A stretch of DNA of 47,246 nt from Trichomonas tenax (lineage: Eukaryota > Parabasalia > Trichomonadida > Trichomonadidae): contig JALKBU010000341.1 in the NCBI GenBank assembly GCA_023091735.1, positions 1 to 47,246 of the forward strand, read 5' to 3'. Position numbers and translations under genes: made by a program. Below the pieces are notes generated by a model. The model did no database searches and was not told the DNA's origin. It saw only the letters and a program-made list of their open reading frames with translations. Shown here piece by piece: positions 10,837 to 19,529 of the stretch (positions within the stretch are counted from its first letter, which is position 1; each line of letters opens with the position of its first letter).

Positions 10837-10926
10837 AGATATTTACACGGAAAAATATAACTTTACATGTCAGAAAATCGCCAAAATTTTTGACATGTAA
10901 AGTTATATTTTGCCGTGTAAATATCT
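10837..10926. repeat. 90-bp palindrome with 36-bp arms
   Basis: The left arm 10837-10872 and right arm 10891-10926 are reverse complements at 35 of 36 positions, around an 18-nt loop. Both arms include the word TGACATGTAAAGTT (in opposite orientation) next to the loop and a GTGTAAATATCT-type outer end. It ends about 80 bp before the likely start of the next gene. It may be a very short MITE, or a hairpin acting on the promoter or leader. The inner word recurs elsewhere in the window (22541, 23469, 23505, 41347), which favours a dispersed repeat family. Confidence 0.85.
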
Positions 10927-11006
10927 GTGAAAATAAATTTTGAATGAGAATTTTTAGTTCTCTTTTTCAAAAATTGAGTATGCGTCTGAAAAAAAATTTT
11001 TTTTTG

Positions 11007-12230
11007 ATGAGCGAATTCAAGCTATTTGATTCTGATTTTGATGAGCTTTATAGATGTGTAATGCCTGGAATCAGACCGCGTCCAATTTGTGACAAAGATC
11101 TCATGTCTCAATTAACTTATTGCCTCACCAATTGTTTAAGCACTGAATCGAAAACTATATGGTATAGAAAGGGAGCAATAAGTGCCTTTAATTATTTAGC
11201 AGATACTGATGATTCTATTACAATGTTACTCAGAGTTATTCATAGAGTCATATCAAATAACAATAAAATATTGGAAACAAATGGAATCATTAATCCTGGT
11301 TTCGATTCTATTTCAACAATTACAACAACAAGACATATGGAACAGCATGGCAATGGTATTTTCAGTGCTTATATGGATTCTGGAGGAGTCGTTATTCATA
11401 ATGTTACTGAATCTCTTAAGATTTGTCCAATATTCTCAATCATGCAGAATATAAATGGATATATTGATGTTGATGGATCGTTGCCCTTAACATTTCACAA
11501 TTTAATCATGTCGCCGCTTGATTATGATTTGTGGAATACAGATGAGGATCTTGATGAAGGAATTGATTACAATAAAATATCTGAATCACATCAAAAGCTC
11601 AATATATTGATGCAGATGGAAGCAACAACATTCATCTCATGGACAAATCTCAATTCATCACAGGAACACAATCACATCAAATCATTTATTTCAAGTCTCA
11701 CAAATTCAAACATTAACTCATGTGACTTTAACATTGATGATGACAATGATGTGGCAAGTGATATCGCTGAATCATATCACAATTTCGTTGCACAAGCTGA
11801 AATGTGTGAACTGATTCCAGAATCAATTCAGATTTTCACGCCAGGAAGTAGTAGTGTTCTTCCATTTAACTCAAGAGCCGATGCAATGGAACAAAGACAG
11901 CTGTTTCTCCAACAAATTAGACAAGTTAATTCACGCGGTGATCAAATTATTCCAGTCTACATTGCTGGGATAGAAACAATCCTATCAATGTTTAGTCAAT
12001 CGATTTCAAAAGCATCGATTTGGACCATGACTGATAGCCACTCATTTGTTGAACACATTATTCCAAGTGCATTCATCAGTGAATCACTAGGAATGAACAC
12101 GCTTGTTAACTGCCTCAAACTCAATGTTTTCTCAACTCATATTTGGGAAATAGCATTCCATTTAATATCCAAAGAAGAGCAAGAGTTCATTTCCGGAATG
12201 TTGGAAATGATTTTATCTTTTAACAAATAA
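11007..12230 (+). CDS. Unknown 407-aa protein
   Basis: The open frame begins with an ATG at 10944. The first 21 codons there cross a run of A and T and encode a low-complexity basic stretch, so I prefer the ATG at 11007 (MSEFKLFDSDFDELYRC), giving 407 aa. The sequence is soluble-looking with alternating helical and polar segments. It has a Ser/Asn-rich acidic linker around residues 215-255 and a helical C terminus with repeated hydrophobic residues. No signal peptide, membrane helix or known motif is visible and I do not recognise the family. Codon use resembles the AT-rich spacers more than neighbouring housekeeping genes, which suggests modest expression or an accessory gene family. It ends 64 bp from the converging gene on the other strand. 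The palindrome at 10837-10926 sits directly upstream. Confidence 0.7.
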   Translation: MSEFKLFDSDFDELYRCVMPGIRPRPICDKDLMSQLTYCLTNCLSTESKTIWYRKGAISAFNYLADTDDSITMLLRVIHRVISNNNKILETNGIINPGFDSISTITTTRHMEQHGNGIFSAYMDSGGVVIHNVTESLKICPIFSIMQNINGYIDVDGSLPLTFHNLIMSPLDYDLWNTDEDLDEGIDYNKISESHQKLNILMQMEATTFISWTNLNSSQEHNHIKSFISSLTNSNINSCDFNIDDDNDVASDIAESYHNFVAQAEMCELIPESIQIFTPGSSSVLPFNSRADAMEQRQLFLQQIRQVNSRGDQIIPVYIAGIETILSMFSQSISKASIWTMTDSHSFVEHIIPSAFISESLGMNTLVNCLKLNVFSTHIWEIAFHLISKEEQEFISGMLEMILSFNK

Positions 12231-12294
12231 AATCTTAATATTTATATATCTGACTGTATGCAAATAAATTAAAAGGTATAAAATAAGAATGTGT

Positions 12295-12612
12295 TTAAAA
12301 TTGAAAATCTTCTTCCTGTTGTGGAAAAATAATACCACTGAAAATGCGGGCAATATGCTCGCTCTCTGGAGTAACCTCGTTATTTTGAGTAACCTCGTTC
12401 TCATTCTTTTTAGTAACCCTGGGCGATTTTTTGTGGCTGCGCTTGTATTCATTCGCAATATTCCTGTGCATGAAAAGGACTTCGCAGGCTGTGTTCATGT
12501 ATGCATCCGATCGATTTTGTTCAAAGCACTTGTCCAGGGTTTGCTTGTAGGTAACATTTGTGACAAGAACCTGGGCAAGTGGGATGCTAAAGTATGAGGG
12601 CTCAGCACTCAT
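12295..12612 (-). CDS. Unknown small protein (105 aa) with Inr
   Basis: A 105-aa minus-strand frame starting MSAEPSYFSIPLAQVL. A trichomonad Inr (TCATTTT, 12623-12617) lies a few bases before the ATG, which strongly supports both the gene and its start. The N-terminal two thirds look like a compact helical domain. The C-terminal third is charged and Lys/Glu/Asn-rich (SHKKSPRVTKKNENEV), with a short hydrophobic and acidic end. I do not recognise the family; a small nucleic-acid- or complex-associated protein would fit the basic tail, but that is a guess. It converges with the unknown 407-aa gene. Confidence 0.6.
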   Translation of the reverse strand: MSAEPSYFSIPLAQVLVTNVTYKQTLDKCFEQNRSDAYMNTACEVLFMHRNIANEYKRSHKKSPRVTKKNENEVTQNNEVTPESEHIARIFSGIIFPQQEEDFQF

Positions 12613-12616
12613 GTGA

Positions 12617-12623
12617 AAAATGA
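12617..12623 (-). promoter_or_regulatory. Initiator (Inr) TCATTTT
   Basis: On the minus strand TCATTTTTCAC precedes the ATG at 12612, giving an 8- to 9-nt leader if transcription starts at the A of TCA. It matches the trichomonad TCA(+1)Y(T/A) consensus. Confidence 0.6.
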
Positions 12624-13147
12624 TTTTGGCGGCAGAAGCTGTTATTATTTCAATAACGTTGGCGGGAAAATATTTTATTGCTTTTTAAAAAAATACTAGC
12701 AAAAGTCAAATTAATAAAAATAAAGTTTGATCTAATATTATGGCAAACTTTATCTCAATTTTGAACAAAAAAATCATATTAATTTTTTATCGTTCAAAAT
12801 TGAGATAAAGTTTTATTAAATCAATAGCTTTTTAATAACAAATTAACGGTTATGAATGGCCTCTAGTTGACAGAGCGAAAATCAAAGTTTCATTATGCAA
12901 CGATGTCCAATAATATGCAAGTTCCCTATAGGCCAGGAAGCATCGTACGATAACGATTATTCCAATTTGGCGATATCTTTCACATTGCAAGCACACATTA
13001 TCTCGATCTCTTTTCCTGAATGTACCCACCCATATCTAACCACCCCACGTCAGCAACGCCCAATTTGAATTTTTTTTAATTGATTGTCGAATGAAGAAGA
13101 TCTCAAAATAATTGCATGATAACTCTATACATTTATTGATAAACAAA
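12624..13147. other. Spacer with a competing-hairpin module and a C-rich patch
   Basis: This holds the inverted repeats at 12720-12813 (listed separately) and a less AT-rich patch at about 12890-13060. The patch contains the palindrome ATCGTACGAT and a C-rich segment (cccacccatatctaacc). I see no reading frame and could not match the patch to a known RNA, though a small noncoding RNA is possible. Confidence 0.4.
12720..12813. repeat. Three-arm inverted repeat (mutually exclusive hairpins)
   Basis: Arm B (12745-12766, beginning AAACTTTATCTC) is a perfect 22-bp reverse complement of arm C (12792-12813), with a 25-nt loop. A further upstream arm A (ATAAAGTTTG, 12720-12729) is a perfect reverse complement of 12744-12753, the first part of arm B. 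A-B and B-C pairing cannot form together. This may be a small MITE or a switch-like hairpin; no transcript is known to contain it. Confidence 0.8.
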
Positions 13148-14369
13148 CTAAAGCTCCGGAATTTCTTTAGACTGGGAAAGTCTTGCATGGATATCATCTA
13201 TTATGAGAGTTGAAACAAACTTCGGGGCTTTGACTGGAGAAGGGACTGGCTTGAATACAATGAGTCCGAAAATTACTGCAAGGACTTGAATTCCTACAAA
13301 GAATAAGAATGCATATCCGAGGCCCATCGAAGACTCCAAGTACGGCCAGATCAAACACACGACAGTAGACAGTACCCAGTTCAGCGCTGTGGAAATCGCC
13401 ATTGCAGTTGCACACAACTCGATTTTGAAGAGATTCGAAGCTGCAGCAAACGGAATAGGACCCGTTCCAACACCAAAAAAAAGCTGCTCTAGGAACAGGC
13501 CGGTCATGAAGTCATTTTGCTGATTTTCTGGTGTAGACAGAGAATGACGAATGCGACGAGTTGTCCAACAGAAGAAGCGAACCAGCACTTCCTGTTGCCG
13601 AGCTTCTCAACCAGGACGGCCGCGATGCACGTGGCAATGAGCTGGCCGACGTTTGTTAAGATTCCAATTAAATCACTAGAAATGCTGAGCTTCGCCTTCG
13701 CAAGAATAATCTGTATGTTCGACATTACGGCGTTGATTCCGGAAAACTGAAGGAAGAACATGCACAAGAATGCAATAAAAAATTCTTTCTTATATTCGAA
13801 AAGCTCGCGACACTTCACGCGGTAGACTAGAGCCGGGGGTTCCGGAATGAACATTATCGTGCACGCTATTATGAGAGAAGGCACTGCACAAAAGTTGCAG
13901 TGTATTCGTAGTTTGCAATAATTCCAAGAATGGTAACAATCAGGAAGCCGAGTGTGATACCGATCTGGTTCATGAATCCAAACAAAAACTTTTTCTCCTC
14001 GGGAGCAATTTCAGCCATAAATGAGGGACAAATCGTCGAATAAAGGCCGATTATCATTCCAGACAGCTCCCTGAACGCGAACAGCATCGCTTTGTTCAAT
14101 GATGCGCCAAGCATTACCCATACGAAAGTGCCGCATATCGCGCAAGCAAGACCAACCAATCTTTTACCGAAAGGATTGACTATTAGTGCGCCAACAGTCG
14201 CAGCGAGAATGCTGATGCAGTTGAACCACGTTGACTCGATTTGACTCAAATTGAACTCTTTTGTGACCGCCGTCAGCGTGAACGAGGAGTAGACGAGACC
14301 GAACCCTGTGTCGACACTGCCCAGTGCGAGAATGATGCCGCAGACATAAGGGTTTGTGATTTCTCTCAT
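13148..14369 (-). pseudogene. MFS sugar transporter broken by two frameshifts
   Basis: Three overlapping minus-strand frames (14369-13869, 13884-13504, 13588-13148) together encode one transporter of the major facilitator superfamily, sugar porter type. The first part, starting at the ATG at 14369, holds the N-terminal helices. The middle part has IPEPPALVYRV, in the place of the family PESPR loop motif, and helix QFSGINAVMSNIQ, resembling the QxSGxN segment of glucose transporters. The last part has GTGPIPFAAASNLF, the family GPxPxxxxxElF motif, and the final helices. Each junction is a frame change of the same sense, near 13870-13885 and 13510-13590. Codons look conserved across all parts, so the lesions are recent or are sequencing indels. 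A fragment of a related copy lies at 7287-7397. If functional, it would move hexoses across the plasma or vacuolar membrane. Confidence 0.85.
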
Positions 14370-14964
14370 TCCTAAACTTCGCAATTTTGAACTTCGGCAC
14401 TGTTCTTTGACTGGACCTCTTCTAACGCCTTTTCATCTTCAAAGATGAATAATTTTATCGACGAAATTTGTTACCAGAACTAAGCTTTGATAGCATCAAA
14501 TTGAATCCCTCCGATTCCTATCTGTTTTCAAGTAGATTTACCACGAGAGATCTTTAAATATGCAAAGGTTGATATTATTATTTGCGTTGTCGTCTATGAT
14601 ATCATTAGGAAAACTTTTACAAAGATTGAATCAAACTCTACCCCATTGATTCGGTTGATAAATTTAAAATTATTACAATTTTATCTAGAATAAATCATTC
14701 CTTGATAAAAATATTGTTTGCATTTGCTTATCCCCCTAAATTACTATTATTTCATAATTTTGCTTTTTTGCGAATATTGATTTTCGCCCTGAAAATAGCA
14801 CATCTTTTTAAAAAATCGTAAAAAATCTAAATGTCCAAAAGAAGCAATAGTGAAGAAATGCCAATGTTTGCTTGTAAAAAGTGAATATCTATAGCTGTAG
14901 TGTCTGTTTTTCCACGTTTTGATTTTTTTGCTCGTTTTGAAAAAAGTCAGTTATTTCAAATTTT
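14370..14964. other. Divergent intergenic region
   Basis: A 595-bp AT-rich spacer between the divergent transporter pseudogene and the IFT139 gene; it presumably contains both promoters. No canonical TCA-Y-T/A initiator lies close to the IFT139 ATG. The nearest TCA words are TCAGTTA and TCAAATT within 20 bases of the ATG. Nothing else was recognised. Confidence 0.4.
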
Positions 14965-17900
14965 ATGGAGAAACTCTTGCTTGAACGTGTCTATTACTAC
15001 TGGCGCCACGCGATGTACGGACATGTTCACGTCCTTTGCGCCTCTTTCGTCAAGAGCCAGGGATCTGATCCCCAGTTCCTGATTTGGGATGCTCTCGCAT
15101 CAGGAGCAGAGGGAAAGACAAGTGCGGGCCTCGCGACGCTCGACAAGCTGAAGTCAAACCTCCAGGCACAGCTCGCGATCGCCTACGCTAAGCTTTGGAT
15201 TCATAAACAAGCGAAAATTCAGGATTTTGCATCAATGAACGACATTGAATCGTCATTAGACGGATTACTCAAGTCATCGTCAGCATCGTCGATCATACAG
15301 GCCGCAAAGATCTGCTGGCTCACGCGAGATTTCGACGCCGCGCTGAATCTCGTCCAGCCGCTGACGTTGACGCAGCCCGCGAACAGGGACGCGTCGGCGC
15401 TCGTCGGGTGGATCAAACTGACAGAGGGAGACAGGAACAGCGGCCGCTGGTTCGATTTAGCGAACTCAGACGCTTCAATGACAGCGAGAAACATCGACCC
15501 GTTCGTTATCTACGGCAAAGCGCTCTACTTCGCCAATGTCAATAAGTGGCAGGAGTCTTTAGCGTCTCTCGTGCAGCTATCTGGAATTGCGGAATATCCA
15601 GAGGCGAATCTCGAACGTGCGCGCGTCTACTTGTCGTCAAGGAGTTGGGAACTCGCTCTGGAGGCGGCGCAGGAAGGAGCTGGACACTACGTCAGCGATG
15701 CTGAGATTCATTTCCTCACTGTTCTCTATGAGCTCGGAATCACCGGAAACCTCGAAAGCGCAAGAAACTCAATAAAGAAGTTATGCGAAGTTATCCTGAA
15801 ATTTGAGGCAGAAAATGCAGAATTTATATCTCACGTTGCTACTGTCATTCTGGGCCTTTCGTGGTCAGACAGACAGATCGTTGATTCCCTTTTAACTCTT
15901 TTCCCGAAAGTTTTAGCATCAAATCACGAAAACGCTAATCTTTTAAACGTATACGGCAGACTTCTTATCGCATGCAACCGCGCAAAGGAGGCTGTAGAGA
16001 CACTGCAGTCGGCAGTTGTCCTCGATAGCGAAAATACAAATGCTTTTTCAGGTCTTGTGAACGCATACATTCTCATGAACAACATGAACGATGCACAGAG
16101 CCAACTCGACTTCCTCGAGGCCATGGTCAGCTCAACTGGACCAAACCTTTCACTTTCGACACTAAAGCAAAAAATAGCGCGATTAAATCAGCTGCCGCAA
16201 GATGTTGACTCTCTTCTTGCAGCGATGAAGAACCATATCGAATCTGTTTACAAGAAACTCAACACAATCCAGCAATCGGAAGGCTCAAGTTACAAAATAC
16301 AAGTCGACAGATTCACTGACATGATTGTTGTGCTGAAGCTCCCAGACTTTGAAGATGCCATGCAGGAGGCGATGGAGCACTGTTCGACACTTGACAAGAC
16401 TGTTCCAGACCCAAGGAACGGTCCAGTGTGCGATTTAATCGAAATGATGCTTGATTTCGTTCCGGGCGCTGTTCCTTTCTCATACTATCTTGCTATTCTC
16501 GGTTACGGTGAGGGGCGCTATGTGCAGGCGACCAAAGCTATCCAGTTCGTCCTCAACTCGCACTGGGGCTACAACGCGAGCCACTGCCATCTCCTTCTTG
16601 CGCAAATCAGGCTGCAGATGAAGCAGTTCGACGAAGCAGAGGCGGCTCTCAACAGAGCGGTCTCCTTCGACTTCGGAATCAGAAGCTCTCTCAGGTACAA
16701 CATGATCCTCGCACAGCTTTGCGACTCCCGCGGACAATACGACAAAGCAGTCGAGACAGCAACGAACATAACAAAGACGGGCGAGTACACAAGCGCAAAG
16801 GCACCAGAGAAGCTGAACGTCATCCTATTCATCGCCCATGTTCACAAACGCGCAGGCAACTTCAACGCAGCGTTGAAGACCGTTGATGACGCTCTTACGA
16901 AGTTCACAGAACCGGGGCAGATTGGACAGATCAAGTTGTTCAAGGCATCGCTTTTGGCGAAGAGTGACCACGTTCCAGATGGCTTAGCAATTCTTGACTC
17001 CTTTGACCAGAAGTCTGAGCTCTTTAGCGCCGCAAGGAAGAGTGCAGCCAAGATATATCTCAACATCCTGAAAGATAAAGCTGCCTACATCAAGTGCTTC
17101 AAGCAACTTGCGGAAGTTGTTCCAAACAAAACAAACTATCTGCTTCTTGGCGATGCTCTCATCAACGTCAAGCGTTTCTCTGAGGCAGTTGATTGCTTCA
17201 AAGATGCTTTGCAGGATGATTCACGCGATGGCCAAGTTGCCCTCCACCTTGCGCGTGCTTTCATGATCGTCCATGCCTTTGACGATGCTCTTGAGGCCTA
17301 TGATCACGCCATCAAAGTATCCAATGATAACAAGGTTATCCTTGAATACTGCCGTACGATGTACAAACTAAGAAGGTATCCAGACGCCCAAGAGATCGCC
17401 AGCGATACAATGGATAACATCGACCCAGATGCCAGTGACTGGGAGAGCTGCTTCGTATATGCTCAGTTCGCGGAGCTCATGAGCATGATCGAGGCCAAGC
17501 TCGCAGATGGATACGACGAGTCGTCGAGTGAGTATCTCTCTGATGCGCTCAGGTGCTATGATAGGTTGACGTCACCAAATCGCAATGATATCCCTGGCGA
17601 CAAAGTTCTCGAAGTCAAGAAGAAGGCCGCCTCGTTATATCTTAAGAATGCAGATGCTTTGCTGAATGCTGATAACAGAGAAGAGGCTGTTAAATGCCTC
17701 AGGAAGGCAGCAGAGCTCGACGAATCATCGTCCAAGGCCTCGCTTCAACTCGCAAAGATCCTTGTTGAAGATGACAAGTCTTCAGAAGCAGCAGAGATAT
17801 GTCAACAAATTCTTCGCATTGATCCTAAGTGCGAAGAAGCTTCTGTCATTCTTGCTGATATTTCATCAAACGAATCTATTGCAGAACTTCAACAGACATT

Positions 17901-18840
17901 CAACGAGAACCCGACGTTCTTCAGAACACTTGTTCGCCTCATCGAACTTTGTGCGCGTGCAGGTCAACTTGCGACGATCCCCGAGTATTTGGAAAAGTGC
18001 GATAAACACCTCGGTGGGTATCTTTTCTGCCTTGGCCTCTACGAGTACTACATGGGCAACCCGCAGAAGGCGATCGAGCACTTCTATAGTTGCCGCAACG
18101 ATCCAGATTGGGGCCTCAACGCCCACATGTACTGCTTCCACATCAAGGCGAACCCGTCCCAAAAGTTTGTCTGGTGCGAGGACAAGCCTCTCGCTCTCCA
18201 GAAGGACCTCCAGGGCGCAGAGAAGGCCTTGAGAACATTCAGAAACTCCGGCATTGACACGCAAATGATGGAAGCAACACTTCTCCTTTCCAGAAACACA
18301 CCAGAGACCGTTGCAGAGGCCCTCGAGATCTATAAGGGAATGAAGAGCGAAGCACCGGATGTCATCATCGGCATGTGCAGGTGCTACATTCGCCTCGGGC
18401 AGCAGCAGCAGGCAACTCGCTACCTCAACCAGATCATCCACGACAAACCAGTTGCCAGTGAGATCACATCATTCGTCGAGGCGTTCCTGATGATGACGCA
18501 TATTTCCATCAAAGATAACATTCACGATGATGCCGAGCAATACGTCAACAAGGCCATTACTCTCGATAAGAGCTGCCGCAAGGCCTGGGAGATGATGGCC
18601 CAGATCTACGAGAAGAAGAAGTTATACGACGAAGCGGCAGCCGCTCTCTCAACAGCTTGGGAGCTCACATCGAAGACTGACTGCTACATTGGCTACAAAC
18701 TCGCATACAACTACATGAAGGCTCAGAACCCTGTTGAAGCAATTAAAGCCGCACGAATCATTTTATCAATCCACCAGAACTATCCTAAGGTCAAAGAACA
18801 GATCCTAATTCCATGTTGTGCCCAAATTAAGCCGAATTAG
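14965..18840 (+). CDS. IFT139: Intraflagellar transport protein IFT139 (TTC21)
   Basis: A 1291-aa protein made almost entirely of tetratricopeptide-type helical repeats, close to the length of human TTC21B (about 1316 aa). The N terminus (LLERVYYYWRHAMYGHVHVL) followed by GSDPQFLIWDALASGAEGKT matches the characteristic start of TTC21/IFT139. The C terminus has the expected final repeats, WEMMAQIYEKKKLYDEAAAA and then a conserved NYPKVKEQIL end. IFT139 is a peripheral subunit of the IFT-A complex, which drives retrograde transport in flagella and helps import membrane proteins; trichomonads have several flagella. Codon use is markedly GC-richer than in neighbouring spacers, as in well-expressed genes. 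The first Met is followed directly by the conserved family sequence, so the start is secure. It ends 67 bp from the converging Rab gene. No damage is seen. Confidence 0.93.
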   Translation: MEKLLLERVYYYWRHAMYGHVHVLCASFVKSQGSDPQFLIWDALASGAEGKTSAGLATLDKLKSNLQAQLAIAYAKLWIHKQAKIQDFASMNDIESSLDGLLKSSSASSIIQAAKICWLTRDFDAALNLVQPLTLTQPANRDASALVGWIKLTEGDRNSGRWFDLANSDASMTARNIDPFVIYGKALYFANVNKWQESLASLVQLSGIAEYPEANLERARVYLSSRSWELALEAAQEGAGHYVSDAEIHFLTVLYELGITGNLESARNSIKKLCEVILKFEAENAEFISHVATVILGLSWSDRQIVDSLLTLFPKVLASNHENANLLNVYGRLLIACNRAKEAVETLQSAVVLDSENTNAFSGLVNAYILMNNMNDAQSQLDFLEAMVSSTGPNLSLSTLKQKIARLNQLPQDVDSLLAAMKNHIESVYKKLNTIQQSEGSSYKIQVDRFTDMIVVLKLPDFEDAMQEAMEHCSTLDKTVPDPRNGPVCDLIEMMLDFVPGAVPFSYYLAILGYGEGRYVQATKAIQFVLNSHWGYNASHCHLLLAQIRLQMKQFDEAEAALNRAVSFDFGIRSSLRYNMILAQLCDSRGQYDKAVETATNITKTGEYTSAKAPEKLNVILFIAHVHKRAGNFNAALKTVDDALTKFTEPGQIGQIKLFKASLLAKSDHVPDGLAILDSFDQKSELFSAARKSAAKIYLNILKDKAAYIKCFKQLAEVVPNKTNYLLLGDALINVKRFSEAVDCFKDALQDDSRDGQVALHLARAFMIVHAFDDALEAYDHAIKVSNDNKVILEYCRTMYKLRRYPDAQEIASDTMDNIDPDASDWESCFVYAQFAELMSMIEAKLADGYDESSSEYLSDALRCYDRLTSPNRNDIPGDKVLEVKKKAASLYLKNADALLNADNREEAVKCLRKAAELDESSSKASLQLAKILVEDDKSSEAAEICQQILRIDPKCEEASVILADISSNESIAELQQTFNENPTFFRTLVRLIELCARAGQLATIPEYLEKCDKHLGGYLFCLGLYEYYMGNPQKAIEHFYSCRNDPDWGLNAHMYCFHIKANPSQKFVWCEDKPLALQKDLQGAEKALRTFRNSGIDTQMMEATLLLSRNTPETVAEALEIYKGMKSEAPDVIIGMCRCYIRLGQQQQATRYLNQIIHDKPVASEITSFVEAFLMMTHISIKDNIHDDAEQYVNKAITLDKSCRKAWEMMAQIYEKKKLYDEAAAALSTAWELTSKTDCYIGYKLAYNYMKAQNPVEAIKAARIILSIHQNYPKVKEQILIPCCAQIKPN

Positions 18841-18907
18841 ATTTTTAATTAAATGTATTTATCATAACATAGTTTTATTTCACAATAATAATAAATAAAA
18901 GCATTTC

Positions 18908-19471
18908 TTAGCAGAGACAGCCTTTCTTCTGGTCCGGCTGTGGCTGATCACTTGATTTGCTCGGCACATTTCCGCTGTCTAAAAATTGCTTCACGAGGAC
19001 GTCGAACATGTAGTTTACGTTTTCTCCGTTCTGCGCGCTTGTCTCTACCGCCACAACTTTGTTGTCCTGTGTGAATTTGTGCATTTGTGCGATTGAAATC
19101 ACTCTCTGTTCTGTTAAGTCGAGTTTGTTTCCCGCGAGGCCTATGACGATGCTGTCGCCTCTGTTCTGGTGGAGTTCATCGATCCACTGCTTCGCTGTGT
19201 CGAAGGAATCCGACGACGTCAAATCGAATGCGACGATTCCGATGTCAGCGTCGCGGTAAAAGAGCGGCGACAGCGAGTGGTACCTCTCCTGTCCGGCTGT
19301 GTCCCATATCTCTAGCTGCACGTTCTGGTTGTTGACTTTGATCACCTTCTGACAGAAAGCGGGCTGCGTGCTCGGGAGGATGTGGACGGAGAACTCGTTG
19401 TAGACGAAGCGATTGATGATTGAAGTCTTACCGGCGTTGCTGGGACCAACAAAAACCAGTTTGATCTTCAT
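18908..19471 (-). CDS. Rab-family small GTPase (Rab5-like)
   Basis: A 187-aa small GTPase. P-loop GPSNAGKT (residues 9-16), switch I around PSTQPAF (33-39), WDTAGQERY in switch II (56-64), NKLD (115-118) and ETSA (143-146) are all present, so GTP binding should be intact. The glutamine of the DTAGQ motif, needed for hydrolysis, is conserved. The C terminus ends GCLC, a CxC prenylation signal, so it should be geranylgeranylated and membrane-bound. The switch I context resembles the Rab5/Rab21/Rab22 group (xSTxxAF), pointing to early endosomal traffic, but trichomonads have very many lineage-specific Rabs and the subfamily is tentative. The P-loop departs from the usual GDSxVGKS. It is tandem with the upstream TKL kinase, whose stop is 58 bp before the Rab ATG. 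Confidence 0.93.
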   Translation of the reverse strand: MKIKLVFVGPSNAGKTSIINRFVYNEFSVHILPSTQPAFCQKVIKVNNQNVQLEIWDTAGQERYHSLSPLFYRDADIGIVAFDLTSSDSFDTAKQWIDELHQNRGDSIVIGLAGNKLDLTEQRVISIAQMHKFTQDNKVVAVETSAQNGENVNYMFDVLVKQFLDSGNVPSKSSDQPQPDQKKGCLC

Positions 19472-19529
19472 TTTGAAAATGTGTCACTTTTAATACAAAT
19501 AGAGAGAAAGAAAAGATTTAATACAAATA

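Noticed and set aside
12890..13060. 5S rRNA gene on the minus strand
   Set aside because: Only a short stretch resembling the 3' region is present; the conserved 5' half and internal control region are absent.
15219..18441. Several antisense or offset frames inside IFT139
   Set aside because: They are shadows of a strongly codon-biased gene and lack their own starts or family similarity.
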